Positions 47,640-59,329 of a stretch of 64,000 bases of DNA are shown here, piece by piece. The first letter of the stretch is position 1. Every line of letters starts with the position of its first letter. The stretch is from Apricaphanius iberus (lineage: Eukaryota > Chordata > Actinopteri > Cyprinodontiformes > Aphaniidae): positions 1 through 64,000 of the forward strand of contig JAPXFQ010002109.1 in assembly GCA_028564705.1 (NCBI GenBank). Direction: 5' to 3'. The translations under genes and the position numbers were made by a program. The notes beneath the pieces are model-generated. The model saw only the letters and a program-made list of their open reading frames with translations, made no database searches and was not told the DNA's origin.

Positions 47640-47850
47640 CGGACCATCAACTGTCAGGTCTCTTATTCTGCCAGCAGCTTCTGAAAGGTCTGGGTCCGGA
47701 TCTCGCTGGAGGATAATAGAGTCACAAAAGAACAAGTTTGCATCACATTTGTTTCTTCCTGTACCACAGGAATATGTAAAGTGACCACTCTGCTCTGCCT
47801 TACTGAACCAAAGACCCAAACAGGAAGCAGAGCTGTACAAAACCACTGAG
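47640..47850 (+). pseudogene. Decayed V relic of the E-Q-L-x-Q-P family
   Basis: At 47645-47685 the sequence reads T-I-N-C-Q-V-S-Y-S-A-S-S, the first-Cys region typical of V8 and V18-V20, then hits a stop. The middle is unrecognisable. Near 47815-47840 'caggaagcagagctgtacaaaacc' resembles the spacer end and nonamer of V16, without a good heptamer. Best read as a V relic with a scrambled middle. Confidence 0.5.
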
Positions 47851-48174
47851 CCTGATTGACTGTATTATTACGTATCAACCAGAGGAGGTGCATTTAGATC
47901 ATAACTTACTTAAGAGCAGGTAAGAGTAAAAAAACCCCCAAAAAAACTCAATAAGACAAATACATACATATACATTGTGAATATCTTATCTGTAATGATA
48001 GCGAGATTATAATACAAGCCTTGTGGTGAAACACTGTAGTTATAAAATTTTTATACTAGACAATTTCATAGAATTTTGTTTAAGGAAATTTTATGTTGTT
48101 ACCTCTTATTGTTCAATTATTGTTTAAACAATTGCAGAAACACAATTGCATAATAATAATAATAATAACAACAG

Positions 48175-48450
48175 CTTGAAGGTCTTGCGTTCAAGTCCTG
48201 GCCTGGGGTCTTTCTGCATGAAGTTTGCCTGTTCTCCCTGTTTATTTGGCTAGTTGGTATCTCTTACTTGTTCTAGGTTTGAGTGCGGACATGCACTGTT
48301 TTTTGTCATGTGTGTCTCCATGTTTCCCTACAATGGACTGTCGACCTGTCCAGGGTGTATGCCTAATGAATGCTGAAGATAGGCACCAGTCCCCCCGCGA
48401 CCCTGCAAAGAAAACTGGGTATAGCCAGTAGATGGATTACCATACAGATG
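48175..48450 (+). repeat. Dispersed SINE-like repeat copy
   Basis: Shares 'gggtctttctgcatgaagtttgc', 'gacctgtccagggtgta' and 'gataggcaccagtcccccc' with the longer copy at 62640-63005, in diverged form. Confidence 0.7.
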
Positions 48451-48652
48451 GATGTTTCAAAATGAAGCTCACACTGTGGCTGTTAATCTCTTGAAGTGCG
48501 TTTTTTAATTGTAATTTTGTTTTAGTCTCATCAGATTGTTCCATGCATTTTCTATGCTCCCTTATACCTTCCAAGTCGAGAAACACCCTGGGAAGGTCAA
48601 CGTTACTAAAATGAATATGCCATATTTTTTTTTTTATCAGTGGGAGGGGTTA

Positions 48653-48660
48653 TTGCAAAT
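48653..48660 (+). promoter_or_regulatory. Octamer-like V promoter motif of V14
   Basis: TTGCAAAT after GGGAGGGGTT, about 92 bases before the V14 start codon; one mismatch from ATGCAAAT. Confidence 0.55.
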
Positions 48661-48751
48661 TCCATCTACTTCCATCTTTATATAAGTGTGATGAAGTTTA
48701 AGACCTAAATGGAATCAATGAAAAACCCACTGTGCACTTAGAAGGGACAAA

Positions 48752-49198
48752 ATGGTTTCTTTAATTATCAGATCTTATGTAGCGATAGCTTTTCTCATCT
48801 TGTCAGTGAACTGGACAGGTGACAACAAAGATTATTTCAAGCATTTTCAAAAGTGAATACTATGTGATTATTTGACTTAATAAACTTTCTGTCTGCAGGT
48901 ACTGATGGTCAAACACTGACTGAGTCTGAACCAGTGGTTAAAAGGCCTGGAGAATCCCACATAATGACCTGTACATATTCGGGTTTCAGTAGCCATCACT
49001 GGAATGCTTGGATCAGACAAGCAGCTGGAAAAGGACTGGAGTGGCTTGCTACTATCAGTGATGGTGGAACCACTTACTACTCTGACTCAGTGAAAGGCCG
49101 GTTCACCATTTCCAGAGAAAACAGCAAATATCAGGTGTATCTGCAGATAAACAGTCTGACAGCTGAGGATTCAGCTGTTTATTATTGTGCCCGAGAGC
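48752..49198 (+). CDS. V14, VH-like variable segment
   Basis: Leader exon 48752-48818, longer than the others ([17 protein letters not shown]), intron 48819-48898, V exon 48899-49198, phase 1. The domain has [17 protein letters not shown] with Cys in [31 protein letters not shown], end V-Y-Y-C-A-R-E-P. The signal is CACAGTG 49199-49205, a 22-base spacer and ACATAAACT 49228-49236. It is intact. It lies downstream of C2 in the same direction, so it could reach D1/D2 only by inversion or trans events, or serves a cluster beyond the window. Confidence 0.92.
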
Positions 49199-49239
49199 CA
49201 CAGTGATACAGAAAGCAGAAACACTGCACATAAACTCCT

Positions 49240-51340
49240 CAGTGAATTACATAAAGACACCGCCAGAGGAGCCCTAACATCATTATTTAAATGATAAACA
49301 TATCTAATTATTTTTCTTTATTTTATTCTGCATTTCATTTTAAGCAGTGGCCATGGATATTCTCTAAGCATTAACAAGAAAATATTTTTTATGAATTACA
49401 ATACAAAATCTACTTTGAAAAATACCATTCCTGTTCCATTTAAGCAATATATGAGATCATTAAAATTATTGCTTTGGGCTTCATTTTTAATTCATCAAGA
49501 GTTTAAAATAGTCAAAACATGATTTGGTCAAAATGGTAGAATTTAAGGGTCCCAGTAAAAGGTCAGGTTACTCTCTACAAATCAGATCATAGAACATACA
49601 ACCTTGAGAGGCTGCTGACTGGATCATCACACTATCAGAGGTGGTGGGCTTGAGTCCTGCAGGGAGAAAACACTCAGGTGTTTTATTAAATGGGTGTATT
49701 AATCCACACAAATCCCTACATCGACCCCCAGCATCAGAGCCTCTGAGAAGTGCCTAGTTAAATTTTATTTTTAGTGGAAATATACCGACATCCGTGGGGA
49801 AAGTTCTCCTCGTTTGCACGAAGCACTTCGAGGATGAGTGCTTCAGCAACCTCGGTCTGTATCAGGTGGGATTTGCCAAAAAGACTTGGTCTGATTGAGG
49901 GGTCAGTTCCTTCTCTCCACGGAAACGACGGACAAAGCAAAGCGGTACGCTTCAAATAACACTAAAATGACAGTAAACTTTATTTTAGACATGAATTTTG
50001 TGTGTTGATATGTCGTACGGGCGATTGTTTTGATAGTTGTTGCATTGTACATTCTGCTTCTGTTAGCGATGTGTGCTAGCTTTTAGCTGAGGATATAACT
50101 GTACTGCATGCTTTGAATAAAATGATTGGGCTTTTTTTGCTGGTTTTTGTCGTGGGGTACACATGATGTACAGGAATTTAGCGACGACATCTTCGCAATA
50201 AATAGTTTATCTGCCGGTAGTAATCGTATCGCTGCTATCAGACTACAGAAATGTCCGAACGGGGTGGAGTGGAACGCTTTGTAACCTGGAGGGGGCGGGG
50301 CATGAAATGTTTCGCTTACATTTAAAGGGACCGCACCCAAATGAGTTGCTCTAAAGATGCTCCTCAGAACGGTATAAGGAGGGTCTGTGGGGCTACAATA
50401 ACATGGAATTCAGACCAAACCACAATGGTTCTACTTTACATAGACTACAAATGAATGATTTACATGTGAAAAGGAAGGATTTAAAAGCATGATATTTCTC
50501 CTTTAAACTAACTTGTTTCTTTGTAATAATTTCTTCAATAAATGAGAATCAGCAGACATATATCAACTGAAACACATACACCACTGTAAGTAGCAAAACC
50601 AATTTAATAATAAATAAATAAATAAATAAATACAACCATTTTAACCATTCATCCATCCATTTATCCATCCGTTTATCTTCTGCATATCCGGGTTCTGGTC
50701 ACAGGGGCAGCAGCTAAAGCAGAGATCCAGACACACAGTCTCCAGCCACTTGGGCCAGGTCCTCAGGAGAAATCCAAATTCGTTCCAAGGCCAGCCGAGA
50801 GACGTAGTCCCTACAGCATGTCCTGGGTTTTCCTCTGGGTCTCCTTGCAGTGGGACATGCCCAAAACACCTAACCAGGGAGGTGGGAGTTCATGGCCAGA
50901 GATGAGGGTAGGAATGTAGAATGACCAGTAAATCGAGAGCTTCGCCTTTTGACTCAGCTCTCTCTTCACCGCGACAGACCGGTATAACGGTCGCATCACT
51001 GCTGAGGCCCTACTTTTCCCCAATCGATCTCCCACTCCGTTTTTTCCCCCTCATCTGTGAACAAGACCCAAGATACTTAAAAAAACACATTATTGAAAAT
51101 GTAATTTACCAGCTCACAGTCGATAATTGCTTTTTGATTCTTGTCTTACCTTAAAAGGTCACAAAATGTCTATTAACATTAAGTTAAATCTATTAACATT
51201 AATTAAAATGTTATTAAGGAATATTACTGTGAATAAAAAAATGAAAAGGCTACTACAGCTTTAAAGTTACACGTTTTTAATTCTCGTAAGTTTAACCAAA
51301 TTAGAAATTAAAGTTAATTCTTCAATATTTCTGTCACACT
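49240..51340. other. Intergenic; a THAP-like transposase fragment
   Basis: No gene of the locus. At about 49812-49895 one plus-strand frame reads V-C-T-K-H-F-E-D-E-C-F-S-N-L-G, like the middle of a THAP zinc finger as found in P-type and some other DNA transposons. A short AATA tract lies at 50608-50632. The rest is unrecognised. Confidence 0.45.
49812..49895 (+). mobile_element. THAP-domain-like fragment
   Basis: V-C-T-K-H-F-E-D-E-C-F-S-N-L followed by Y-Q-V-G-F-A-K-K, then a stop. The C-x2-H pair and H-F-x-E/D-x-C-F are THAP features; the first C-x2-4-C half is not found upstream, and no catalytic part follows. Origin in a transposon or a THAP gene relic cannot be separated. Confidence 0.4.
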
Positions 51341-51352
51341 AAGGAGGAGTTT

Positions 51353-51360
51353 ATGCAAAC
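51353..51360 (+). promoter_or_regulatory. Octamer-like V promoter motif of V15
   Basis: ATGCAAAC after AAGGAGGAGTTT, 66 bases before the V15 start codon. Confidence 0.55.
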
Positions 51361-51418
51361 TAAGATGTCCTCTACTTCTACTTATGGCAGTGTAGATCAT
51401 GACTCAAAGGATTTCAGC

Positions 51419-51864
51419 ATGAAGGGTAATAGGAAAGGGCTGCTGCTTCTAGTTATCTGCTGGGCAGGTGGGTATTACTGTATAACAGATACATTTTTCT
51501 TCATGCTATCACAGCAATGCTTTTTTTCCTACTTAAAACATGCCATGTTTTATCATTTTTACAGGTGTTGATGGTCAGACTCTGTCACAGTCTGAACCAG
51601 TGGTTAAGAAAGCAGGGGAAACCCACAAACTGACCTGTACAGCTTCTGGATTCTCAATCAGCAGGAGCTGGATGGTCTGGATCAGACAGGCTCCTGGAAA
51701 AGGACTAGAGTGGATTGCTACTGAAGCTCTGGGCACTCAGTACTACTCTCAGTCAGTCAAGGGCAGATTTATTGTCACCAGAGACAATGGCAGAAAGGAG
51801 CTTTTTCTGCACATGAACAGTCTGAAAACAGACGATTCTGCCATTTATTACTGTGCTCGAGATC
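51419..51864 (+). CDS. V15, VH-like variable segment
   Basis: Leader exon 51419-51467 ([11 protein letters not shown]), intron 51468-51564, V exon 51565-51864, phase 1. The domain has [12 protein letters not shown] with Cys in [24 protein letters not shown]2 [15 protein letters not shown], end I-Y-Y-C-A-R-D. The signal is CACAGTG 51865-51871, a 23-base spacer and ACAAAAACC 51895-51903. The ATG at 51365 lies farther upstream in another context and is unlikely, as the leader pattern fits 51419. It is intact. Confidence 0.92.
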
Positions 51865-51904
51865 CACAGTGACTGATGTGGGTTAAGCAGCTGTACAAAA
51901 ACCT

Positions 51905-53141
51905 AACCTGTACCTCAAAGGGAGGTTCCTGCAGGTTGATTTTACTTGATTTTACTTTAGAAAAAAAAACAATCAATTTTTATTAAGCTCTTTTTTAGTA
52001 GTAGATTTATATTTTTACATATATAAGAAAAAACAAACATGTAATTGTAGTTTTTAGTGACTTTTGATATTATTGGTTTTCTACAGTTCAGGTGGAACAA
52101 ATTCTCCAAATATGATAGGGGGGTACTGCTACATTTTACATAATAGTAAGTTTAGTTTATGCTAAGCTTAAGCAAACATACTCGCTACCAGATCAGGGTA
52201 ATTATTGGGCTGGTTACAAAATGCTTTTTTAAAACTTTTCTAACTCTGAGGAATCTGGCAAGAGACACATTTTTACTTTTAGAGGTGGAATATCCCTTTA
52301 CAGCTGCATAATGTTTGTGTTTGATCAAAACATCCCAGCAGCAGCATCACAACAGCAATATTGCACGCCTTTAGATAAAAAAACAGGCTACTTTGGCTTT
52401 GCATGGTCCCCAAATGATGATATTGATATATAATGTTGTGAAACTCTAATTTTCTGAAATTCAGAATATACACTATAAGTTCTGTTGTAAGCCGTTTTAA
52501 AATGCTGCCTTATGTGCCCCTTTTGAACTTTGTGCACCTGCATGGCCCTGGTATTCAGGTCCTTATTTTTGGTAATTTTTTGCTAACAGTCAATGAAAAG
52601 ATTACATTTAAGATTAAAATTAAAAAAAGTTTTTGATACAAACATGAGCTTAGCAAGACATTTTTCATACCCGCTTGAAGGTTGTTCAAAAATGTACTTT
52701 GAATCTGACTAACTAGACTGATTCGAATCATATTCTTATTTAATGAACACAACTGTACTGACAAAATTTCATGAAAAAATTTATTTGAGGTGAAATTACT
52801 GAAAGGTAGAATGCATTATTATGGTGTTTTAATGTGATTCTCTCGAATTTTTGCAGATTTAGTTGAAGAAATTAAAATAAATTGTGTCTTTGAGGGTAGC
52901 AGGTGGTAACAATTGCTTTAAAATTTAAAGTTAGATCTTGGTATGTAAAAACATGAACAGGTTCGTCCTCCCAGTGAAGGAGTTATTTTAAGGTCTGAAT
53001 AATTTAAGGATGAGAGTTAACTGACTTTAGAGATTTCCTCTGAATGGCCAAGTATTAATGGAAAATTGTTGAGTAGAGTGTCAGTGTATCTTTGAAATAG
53101 TTGGAAGACCTTTTTGTGAATCTGATAATATGTATACATAC

Positions 53142-53191
<50 letters not shown>

Positions 53192-53215
53192 GCATACAGT
53201 TGAAGCTGAAAACTG
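51905..53215. other. Intergenic; TA/TG microsatellite
   Basis: AT-rich spacer. A TA then TG dinucleotide tract lies at 53140-53190. No gene is recognised. Confidence 0.5.
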
Positions 53216-53221
53216 CCTCTC

Positions 53222-54225
53222 TCTGTTAAGTTCTAATTCTAGGAATGTTTAGTAAGCTAGAGGTCGAGGACCGGAATGGTCTGCTGGGTTGGTATAGTGA
53301 CAACATATCTTCAACATACTTTAATGCTAAACCGTTCAGTGATTTATAAACTAGTAGGAGTATTTTAAAGTCTATTCTCTGAGATACAGGAAGGCAGTGT
53401 AAGGACTGTAGAACTGGGGTGATGTGTTCTACTTTCCTGGTTCTAGTGAGGACATGGGCAGCAGCATTCTGGATCAGCTGCAGCTGTCTGATTGACTTTT
53501 TAGGTAGACCTGTGATGACGCTGTTGCAGTAATCAATCCAACTAAAGATGAACGCATGGATCAGTTTTTCAAGGTCCTTCTGTGAAATTAGTTCTTTAAT
53601 CCTAGAGATGTTCTTCAGTTTATAGAAGGCTGAACTTGTTATTGCCTTTATGTGACCCTGCAGGTTCAGGTCTGAGTCCATTATTACACCTAGATTACAG
53701 GCCTGATAAGTCGTTTTTAGTTGCATTAGCTGAAGCTGTGTGCCGACTCTTTATTGTTCCTCCTTAGGTCCAAAAATAATTACTTCTGTTTTGTTTCTAT
53801 TTAGCTGGAGACATTTATGGGACCTCCAGTCATTGATTTGTTCAATACATTCATTTAAGGTCTGGATGGATTTAAAGTCACCTGGTGACAATGCAATGTT
53901 TAGCTGAGTGTCGTCTGCATAGTTATGGTATCTAATCTTATTGGCAGCTATAATCTTGGTTAGTGGCAGCATATAAATATTTAATAGGAGGGGTCCTAGG
54001 ATGGAGCCCTGGGGGAACCCACATGTGATTTCTGTTTTTTCTGATTATAAATTTCCGATGAAATTCCTATTCTTGATGTAAGACTTAAACCATTGAAGTG
54101 CTGTACCAGAGACTCCGACCCAGCTCTCCATTCATGCAAGTAATATTTTATGATCGAAAGTGTCAAACGCTGCACTGAGGTCCAACAGAACCAGAACTGT
54201 GGTTCTGCCGCTGTATCAGTACTGT
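53222..54225 (-). mobile_element. L2/Maui-like LINE, reverse transcriptase 3' half
   Basis: On the minus strand, from the right: D-L-S-A-A-F-D-T (reverse transcriptase block A, near 54175), [14 protein letters not shown] (near 54010), Y-A-D-D-T-Q-L (catalytic block C, near 53920), N-K-T-E-V-I-I-F-G, then H-C-L-P-V-S-Q-R-I-D-F-K and L-L-V-Y-K-S-L-N-G-L-A near 53350. These are L2-clade hallmarks. There are stops near 54040 and at 53750, and the copy is 5' truncated, so it is inactive. The element is not near any V end. Confidence 0.85.
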
Positions 54226-54239
54226 GATGGGAACAGAAA

Positions 54240-54600
54240 CCAGACTTTGTAGGCGACTGTGGCTCTGTGGTAGAGTAGAGTTGGCTTGCAATCTGTTTCT
54301 CTTGCAGTTTTCAAAGTTAAGTTATATTTGTTCAGCCTGTTTTTGTAGATCTCATAGTGAACCTGAAGTTGAGTTTTCCTACATTTTCTTTTGGCCTGGC
54401 GGCACTCCCTTTTTTCCCTACGTACTAGAGGATACGGGGGATTGGGGGGGGGGGGTGCGGGGGGCTGATTCTGGTCTGCATGCTGCCATTTGAAGATGCC
54501 TGACTTAGTCCATATAAATTAGTGTGGGCTGAAGTCAAACCAAACTAGCCTACTCCTACTCAAGCTCGGTTGCTATCATAATTAAATTCAATCCATTCAA
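54240..54600. other. Spacer between two LINEs with a SINE-head fragment and G-run
   Basis: A SINE-head-like piece at 54248-54290 ('gcgactgtggctctgtggt') resembles the head at 14596. A G-rich run of about 40 bases lies at 54435-54470. No gene is seen. Confidence 0.45.
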
Positions 54601-54619
54601 TTCAAATATTCTAGAATTG

Positions 54620-56806
54620 CGTTGCTCTCGGTGGCTTTATGTTGGAATGGCTCTGTTAGCTACATATTGACTTTTGGTTTTTTTTGGACATTGCTTACCC
54701 CTTTTTCTTAGGAAAGAATTGCATTTTTTGGACCTGTGTGCTTTGTGTGTTTTTGTCCTGTGAAGTTGGAGGGGTTCTTGCTGTTGATTTTTCACTTCTT
54801 GCTTATTTGTTATGATGCGTAACCATGGCAACAAGGTGGTTTACAGCCGAGAGCAGCTGATTAATATTAGCTGAAATACTACCTCAACTGAAGCCATAAA
54901 TCCCTGATGAGTTGAGAAGGCGTGGATCCAGAGCAGGAGCACAAAGGAGACAGAGGAAGAGGAAATTCAAACCAACTCTTCCATCAATCCTAATGAGAAA
55001 CGTGACATCACTAGCTAACAAGATGGATGAACTACAAGCCCTTACAAGGACACAACCTGAGTATCGGGAACGCAGTGTTATGTGCTTCACTGAGACATGG
55101 CTACAGGATGATATCTCAAACTCCAACGTCTCTCTGCCAGGCTTTCTGACTGTATGAGCAGACAGAGATCGGAAGAGGAGTGGGAAAAGAAAAGGTGGAG
55201 GAGTAGCAGTGCTTGTTAACAACAGATGTTGTCATCCAGGACATGCTACTGTGAAGTGTCATCTCTACAGCCCAGATATTGAACTCTTGGCAGTAAGTTT
55301 ACGCCCATATTACTTACCAAGAGAGTTCACCAATGTTATGTCAATGGAGGGAGATAGGGAGTTATTACGCAGTATACAGAAGCAACTATAAGTCCAGATC
55401 AGAGACAGCATAGAGGCTTACAGGAAGAAGCGGGAGAACAAACTACAGAGGAAAAATATAAGAGATTGGTTTGGAATGAAAAAGATGACAGGCTTTAAGC
55501 ACAGGAAGGACTGGATATATGGAAGTCTTGATAGAGCCAATGAACTGAACACATTCTTTAACAGGTTCAGGTCAGGAACAAGCTCAGCATTCTCCTCTCC
55601 TGTTTCCAGCCAAAGAGACATCTAACTCTCCTCTGAACCACACCTGCCCTGTCATATGTCAGATGTTTTATCTTCCACCTCAGTCATGATCTCTTCTACT
55701 TCCACAACTTCATCTTCAACCAAGTCAGGAGATGCTGCTACCCCCTTTATCTCATTCTCCCACCTGTCTATCTCTAAAAGTCAAGTGAAGAGAGAGTTGG
55801 ATAAACTCAACAAGGCTGCAGGTCCAGATGGTGTCAGCCCCAGAGTCCTGAAGACCTGTGCAGAGCAGCTCTGTGGGATTCTTCAGCACCTCTTCAACCT
55901 TAGCCTGAACCAGGAGAAGGTTCCAGTGTTGCGGAAGACATCCTGCCTTGTTCCAGTACCAAATACAACTCACACATCAGTCATCAATGACTATAGACCT
56001 GTAGCCCTGACATCCCACATCATGAAGGTCCTGGAGAGACTCCTGTTGCCTCACCTGAATAAGCAAACTAAAACCTTTCAGGACCCCCTGCAGTTTGCTT
56101 GTTGCCATGGAGTTGGCGCTGTAGATGGCATCATCAACCTGCTTCAACCAACTCACTGTCATCTGGACAAAGCAGGAAGCACAGGGAGAATCATGTTCTT
56201 TGATTTCTCCAGTGCATTTAACACAATTCAGCCGGATTTGCTTTGTCAGAAACTCCTGAAGACACAGGTGGAGGCTTCAACAATCAGCTTGATCAATGAC
56301 TACCGGAAAAACAGACAAAAGTTTGTGAGATTGAAGAATTGTGTGTCAAACCAGCTGGTCAGCGGCGCGGGAGCACCACAAGGGACTGTACTCTCACAAT
56401 TCCTTTTCACTTTGTACACCTCAGACTTCCAGAATAAGACGGAGACCTGTCATCTGCAGAAATACTCAGACGACTCTGCAATTGTTGGGTGTATCAGAGA
56501 TGGAGATGAAGCTGAATACAGAGAGTTGGTAGACTGTTTTGTGGCATGGTGTGGCAACAATCATCTTATCTTGAATGTAAACAAAACAAAGGAGATGGCT
56601 GTAGATTTCATAACAAACGGGGATAAGTCAAAGACTGTCTCTATTATGGGAGAAGAAGTGGAAGTGGTTGAGGAGTACAGAAACATCGGAGTTCACCTGG
56701 ACAACAGACTGGACTGGAGAATCAATAGTGAGGCCGTATACAAGAAGGGACAGAGCAGACTGGACTATTTGAGGAGGCTGAGGCTACAAAGATTCTTTGA
56801 AGAACA
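54620..56806 (+). mobile_element. CR1/Rex-like LINE, broken, running into V16
   Basis: From about 54912 the endonuclease start reads S-L-A-N-K-M-D-E-L, C-F-T-E-T-W-L and L-P-G-F, with a stop at 55156, then G-G-G-V-A-V-L-V-N. The linker is shortened: the endonuclease reading stops after P-R-E-F-T-N-V and jumps to other coding sequence, with stops at about 55390 and 55622. The reverse transcriptase frame 55656-56806 is long and open: A-G-P-D-G-V-S-P, D-Y-R-P-V-A-L-T-S, F-F-D-F-S-S-A-F-N-T-I-Q-P (block A), G-A-P-Q-G-T-V-L-S (block B), Y-S-D-D-S (block C, with Ser at the usual Ala/Val place). After L-R-R-L-R-L the LINE ends and V16 sequence begins. The 5' part from 54620 is probably untranslated leader. 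Confidence 0.82.
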
Positions 56807-56905
56807 AGTTCAGCTATACAGTGGACACTTCCAGTAACACAGTAACTCTGAATGGAAAGAATCTACAGCCTGAAGATTCAGCTATATATCATAGTGCCAG
56901 AGACG
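56806..56905 (+). pseudogene. V16, V-segment 3' remnant fused to a LINE
   Basis: From about 56806 the sequence reads framework 3 of the V18/V19 family: K-F-S-I-T-V-D-T-S-S-N-T-V-T-L-N-G-K-N-L-Q-P-E-D-S-A-I (with an extra base early), then Y-H-S-A-R, where Ser replaces the conserved second Cys. The signal is CACAGTA 56906-56912, a 23-base spacer and ACAAAAAAC 56936-56944. The 5' two thirds (leader, framework 1-2) are not found to the left of the LINE, so they were deleted. Confidence 0.85.
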
Positions 56906-56944
56906 CACAGTAACACAAACAAGCAGCAGGGCTGTACAAAAAAC

Positions 56945-57610
56945 CATAAGTTCCCATTAGCATGAAGCCACCAGATGAGGTGCTCCAAAACCACAAATTA
57001 CTTCTTGGCCAAATGTCTTTATTGTTTAGAAAAGTAAAATCTACAGTTGGATCTTATTTTAAAAGTTGACTAGATTTAGTTTTACTATTAGTGCTTTAAT
57101 TTTAGAAAGAAAAATCTCAACAAACAAGCAAACAACAGCTTGTTAGTAGACAGAAAACTAAGAATGTCCAAAAAATATTGTTGGAATTGGGCTGAATCTT
57201 AATTTCAAATTCGCCCAAATGTGTTACATTAATCTTACTTAAGGTTTTGGGAATAATTTACTTCAGTAAAACTATTATCACCAAACCAGTCATAATCTCA
57301 ATCTTTAATATCCCCTAACAAATCGATTTAAAGAAAAGGAGTAAATCTATAATAACATTTTAACTTAAATAAAATTTAGATAAATTTGCTCTTTATAATC
57401 TTTCACTAAAGCAAATATCAGATATCAGACCTCCAACTGTATTCTGCTTTCTGCATTAAAGGGAAGAAATTCATTCCTGCCTTTTGAATCATGATGATGG
57501 TTAGACTGTCTGTCTACTGACAGTGATCTCTCTACCTTATAAATTGCATCATGTTGTAATCAGACTTCAAATTTTTCATTAATTCAACCTATATCTTTTA
57601 ATTAATGGTT
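56945..57610. other. Intergenic, nothing recognised
   Basis: AT-rich spacer between V16 and V17. No gene is seen. The 57480-57610 part resembles the sequence before V7 (near 17400-17530). Confidence 0.45.
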
Positions 57611-57619
57611 CTTTGCCAG

Positions 57620-57872
57620 GCTCTAACAGCCAGGCTCTGGTGTCTATTCCTTCCACCTCAGTGACAAAAAAAGCACACAAAATTTCTCAGTCTTTCCTGC
57701 GACTCATTTCAGTCAGACTAGACGGCACTGAATTAGACAGCAGGGACAGGACTGGAATGGATGGGTCTTATTTATTATGATGCAAGTAAAACCATTTTTT
57801 CCGTCAATGTTGATAGATGATGATAAATTACCAGAGACAACAGCAAGATCATGGATTATCTGCTATAAAGAA
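57620..57872 (+). pseudogene. V17, VH-like pseudogene (sister of V7)
   Basis: After an acceptor ending 57619 it reads G-S-N-S-Q-A-L-V-S-I-P-S-T-S-V, as V7 does at its start, then loses frame. A framework 2 remnant ('aattagacagcagggacaggactggaatggatggg') is visible. The CDR3 end is degraded. The signal is AACAGTG 57873-57879, a 23-base spacer and a poor nonamer ATATTAACT 57903-57911. It is not functional. Confidence 0.75.
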
Positions 57873-57911
57873 AACAGTGGTTAATGTGAGTGCAGAGCCT
57901 ATATATTAACT

Positions 57912-58776
57912 CCTCACATGGTACAAGATAGATCTGATTTTAACACAAAACATATATTGAACACTATGTGAAAACAATAGTTGGAGTTGTTTGTGATTTG
58001 CTGTTTTTCCATGTATGTTTTTTTTTCAGTTAAACCGGTGGTTTGACAGTAGAAAGTTATTTTAAGTGATATTCTATTTCATAAATAAATGTCTCAGAAC
58101 ATGCAGTCCAATTCACCTTTTAAACACTGCCCAAAGTATACCTCCTTCCTGTCCACTTCAACAATCATTAATCATTAATGACATCTGTAAAGTAATGATA
58201 CTGTAAAAACACTCAGATCTTATTGGAATCTTTTTTAACTTGTGAAATTTTATTTTATAAGTTTAGGGCTTATTTTTTTTTCAGTGAAGCTATTTAGAAC
58301 TTTTTTTAGTTATCAATGAAGATAATAGCACACTCAGTTAGGCTTTGAATTCAATGAAAGATTCAATCAGAAATATATAACAAAACAGTTTAACTTCTTT
58401 TATACTTAAAAACAATAAATTATTTGAAGCTATTAGAAGAGGGACAAAGAGGTCATGGTACAACATTTTGATAATTTTGTGTTACTGCAAAAAATATTCT
58501 GAGGTTTTATTAAATCTGCTACGTGTTTTAATATATTTTATTATAACTTTGATTTAAGAAAAACAATTTGCTTTCATGTTCCCTAATTACACAGAACAGA
58601 TCTTTTTGTGATGTTTTCATAGTAACAGACATAAAAAAAACATTCAACTGTTTGATTCATATGTTTTGGAGACAAAATACCTAAACTTGTAAGACAATGG
58701 TCTTCATGTGATTCCAGCCAACAACACGTACTAAAAAAATCCTCTATACTGCCATAGCCATTCAGCCTTCACATCT
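57912..58776. other. Intergenic, nothing recognised
   Basis: AT-rich spacer before V18. Confidence 0.4.
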
Positions 58777-58784
58777 ATGCAAAG
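58777..58784 (+). promoter_or_regulatory. Octamer-like V promoter motif of V18
   Basis: ATGCAAAG about 93 bases before the V18 start codon. The GGAGGAG box is absent here, as in the other E-Q-L-x-Q-P segments. Confidence 0.5.
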
Positions 58785-58869
58785 TGAACTTCCTGAGTCA
58801 TGATTCCCTGTTGTTAAATTCAACAGAAAAAAACAAAGCAACTTTCATCCGATAATCTTCAACATCATC

Positions 58870-59289
58870 ATGTCCTCTGTAGCTCTGATGTTGCTTCTGG
58901 CTGCTGGATCCTGTAAGTCCTTAAAGTAAATTAAAATCGAAAGTTCACTTTTGTTTCACAGTTTACATATTTAACATTTCCCTCCACAGATGTGATATGT
59001 GAACAGCTTACACAACCAGCCTCCCTAACTGTGCAGCCAGGTCAGCCTCTGACCATCAGCTGCCAGGTCTCCTATTCTGTTAGTGGGGATCGAACAACCT
59101 GGATCCGACAGCCTGCTGGGAAAGAAATGGAGTGGATTGGTAGTGCACACATTGGATATGACACTTTATATAAAGATTCCCTAAAGAACAGGTTTAGCAT
59201 TACCTTACATGATTCCAGTAAAACACTGACTCTGAATGGACAGAATCTGCAGCTTGAAGACTCAGCTGTGTATTACTGTGCCAGAGAGC
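58870..59289 (+). CDS. V18, VH-like variable segment (E-Q-L-x-Q-P family)
   Basis: Leader exon 58870-58912 (M-S-S-V-A-L-M-L-L-L-A-A-G-S), intron 58913-58989, V exon 58990-59289, phase 1. The domain has C-E-Q-L-T-Q-P-A-S-L-T-V-Q-P-G-Q with Cys in I-S-C-Q-V-S-Y-S, W-I-R-Q-P-A-G-K-E-M-E-W-I, framework 3 N-R-F-S-I-T-L-H-D-S-S-K-T-L-T-L-N-G-Q, end V-Y-Y-C-A-R-E. The signal is CACAGTG 59290-59296, a 23-base spacer and ACAATAACT 59320-59328. A Cys just before E-Q-L is shared with V19 and V20. It is intact and the last fully intact V segment in the window. Confidence 0.91.
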
Positions 59290-59329
59290 CACAGTGACAC
59301 AAACAAGCATCGGAGCGGCACAATAACTC

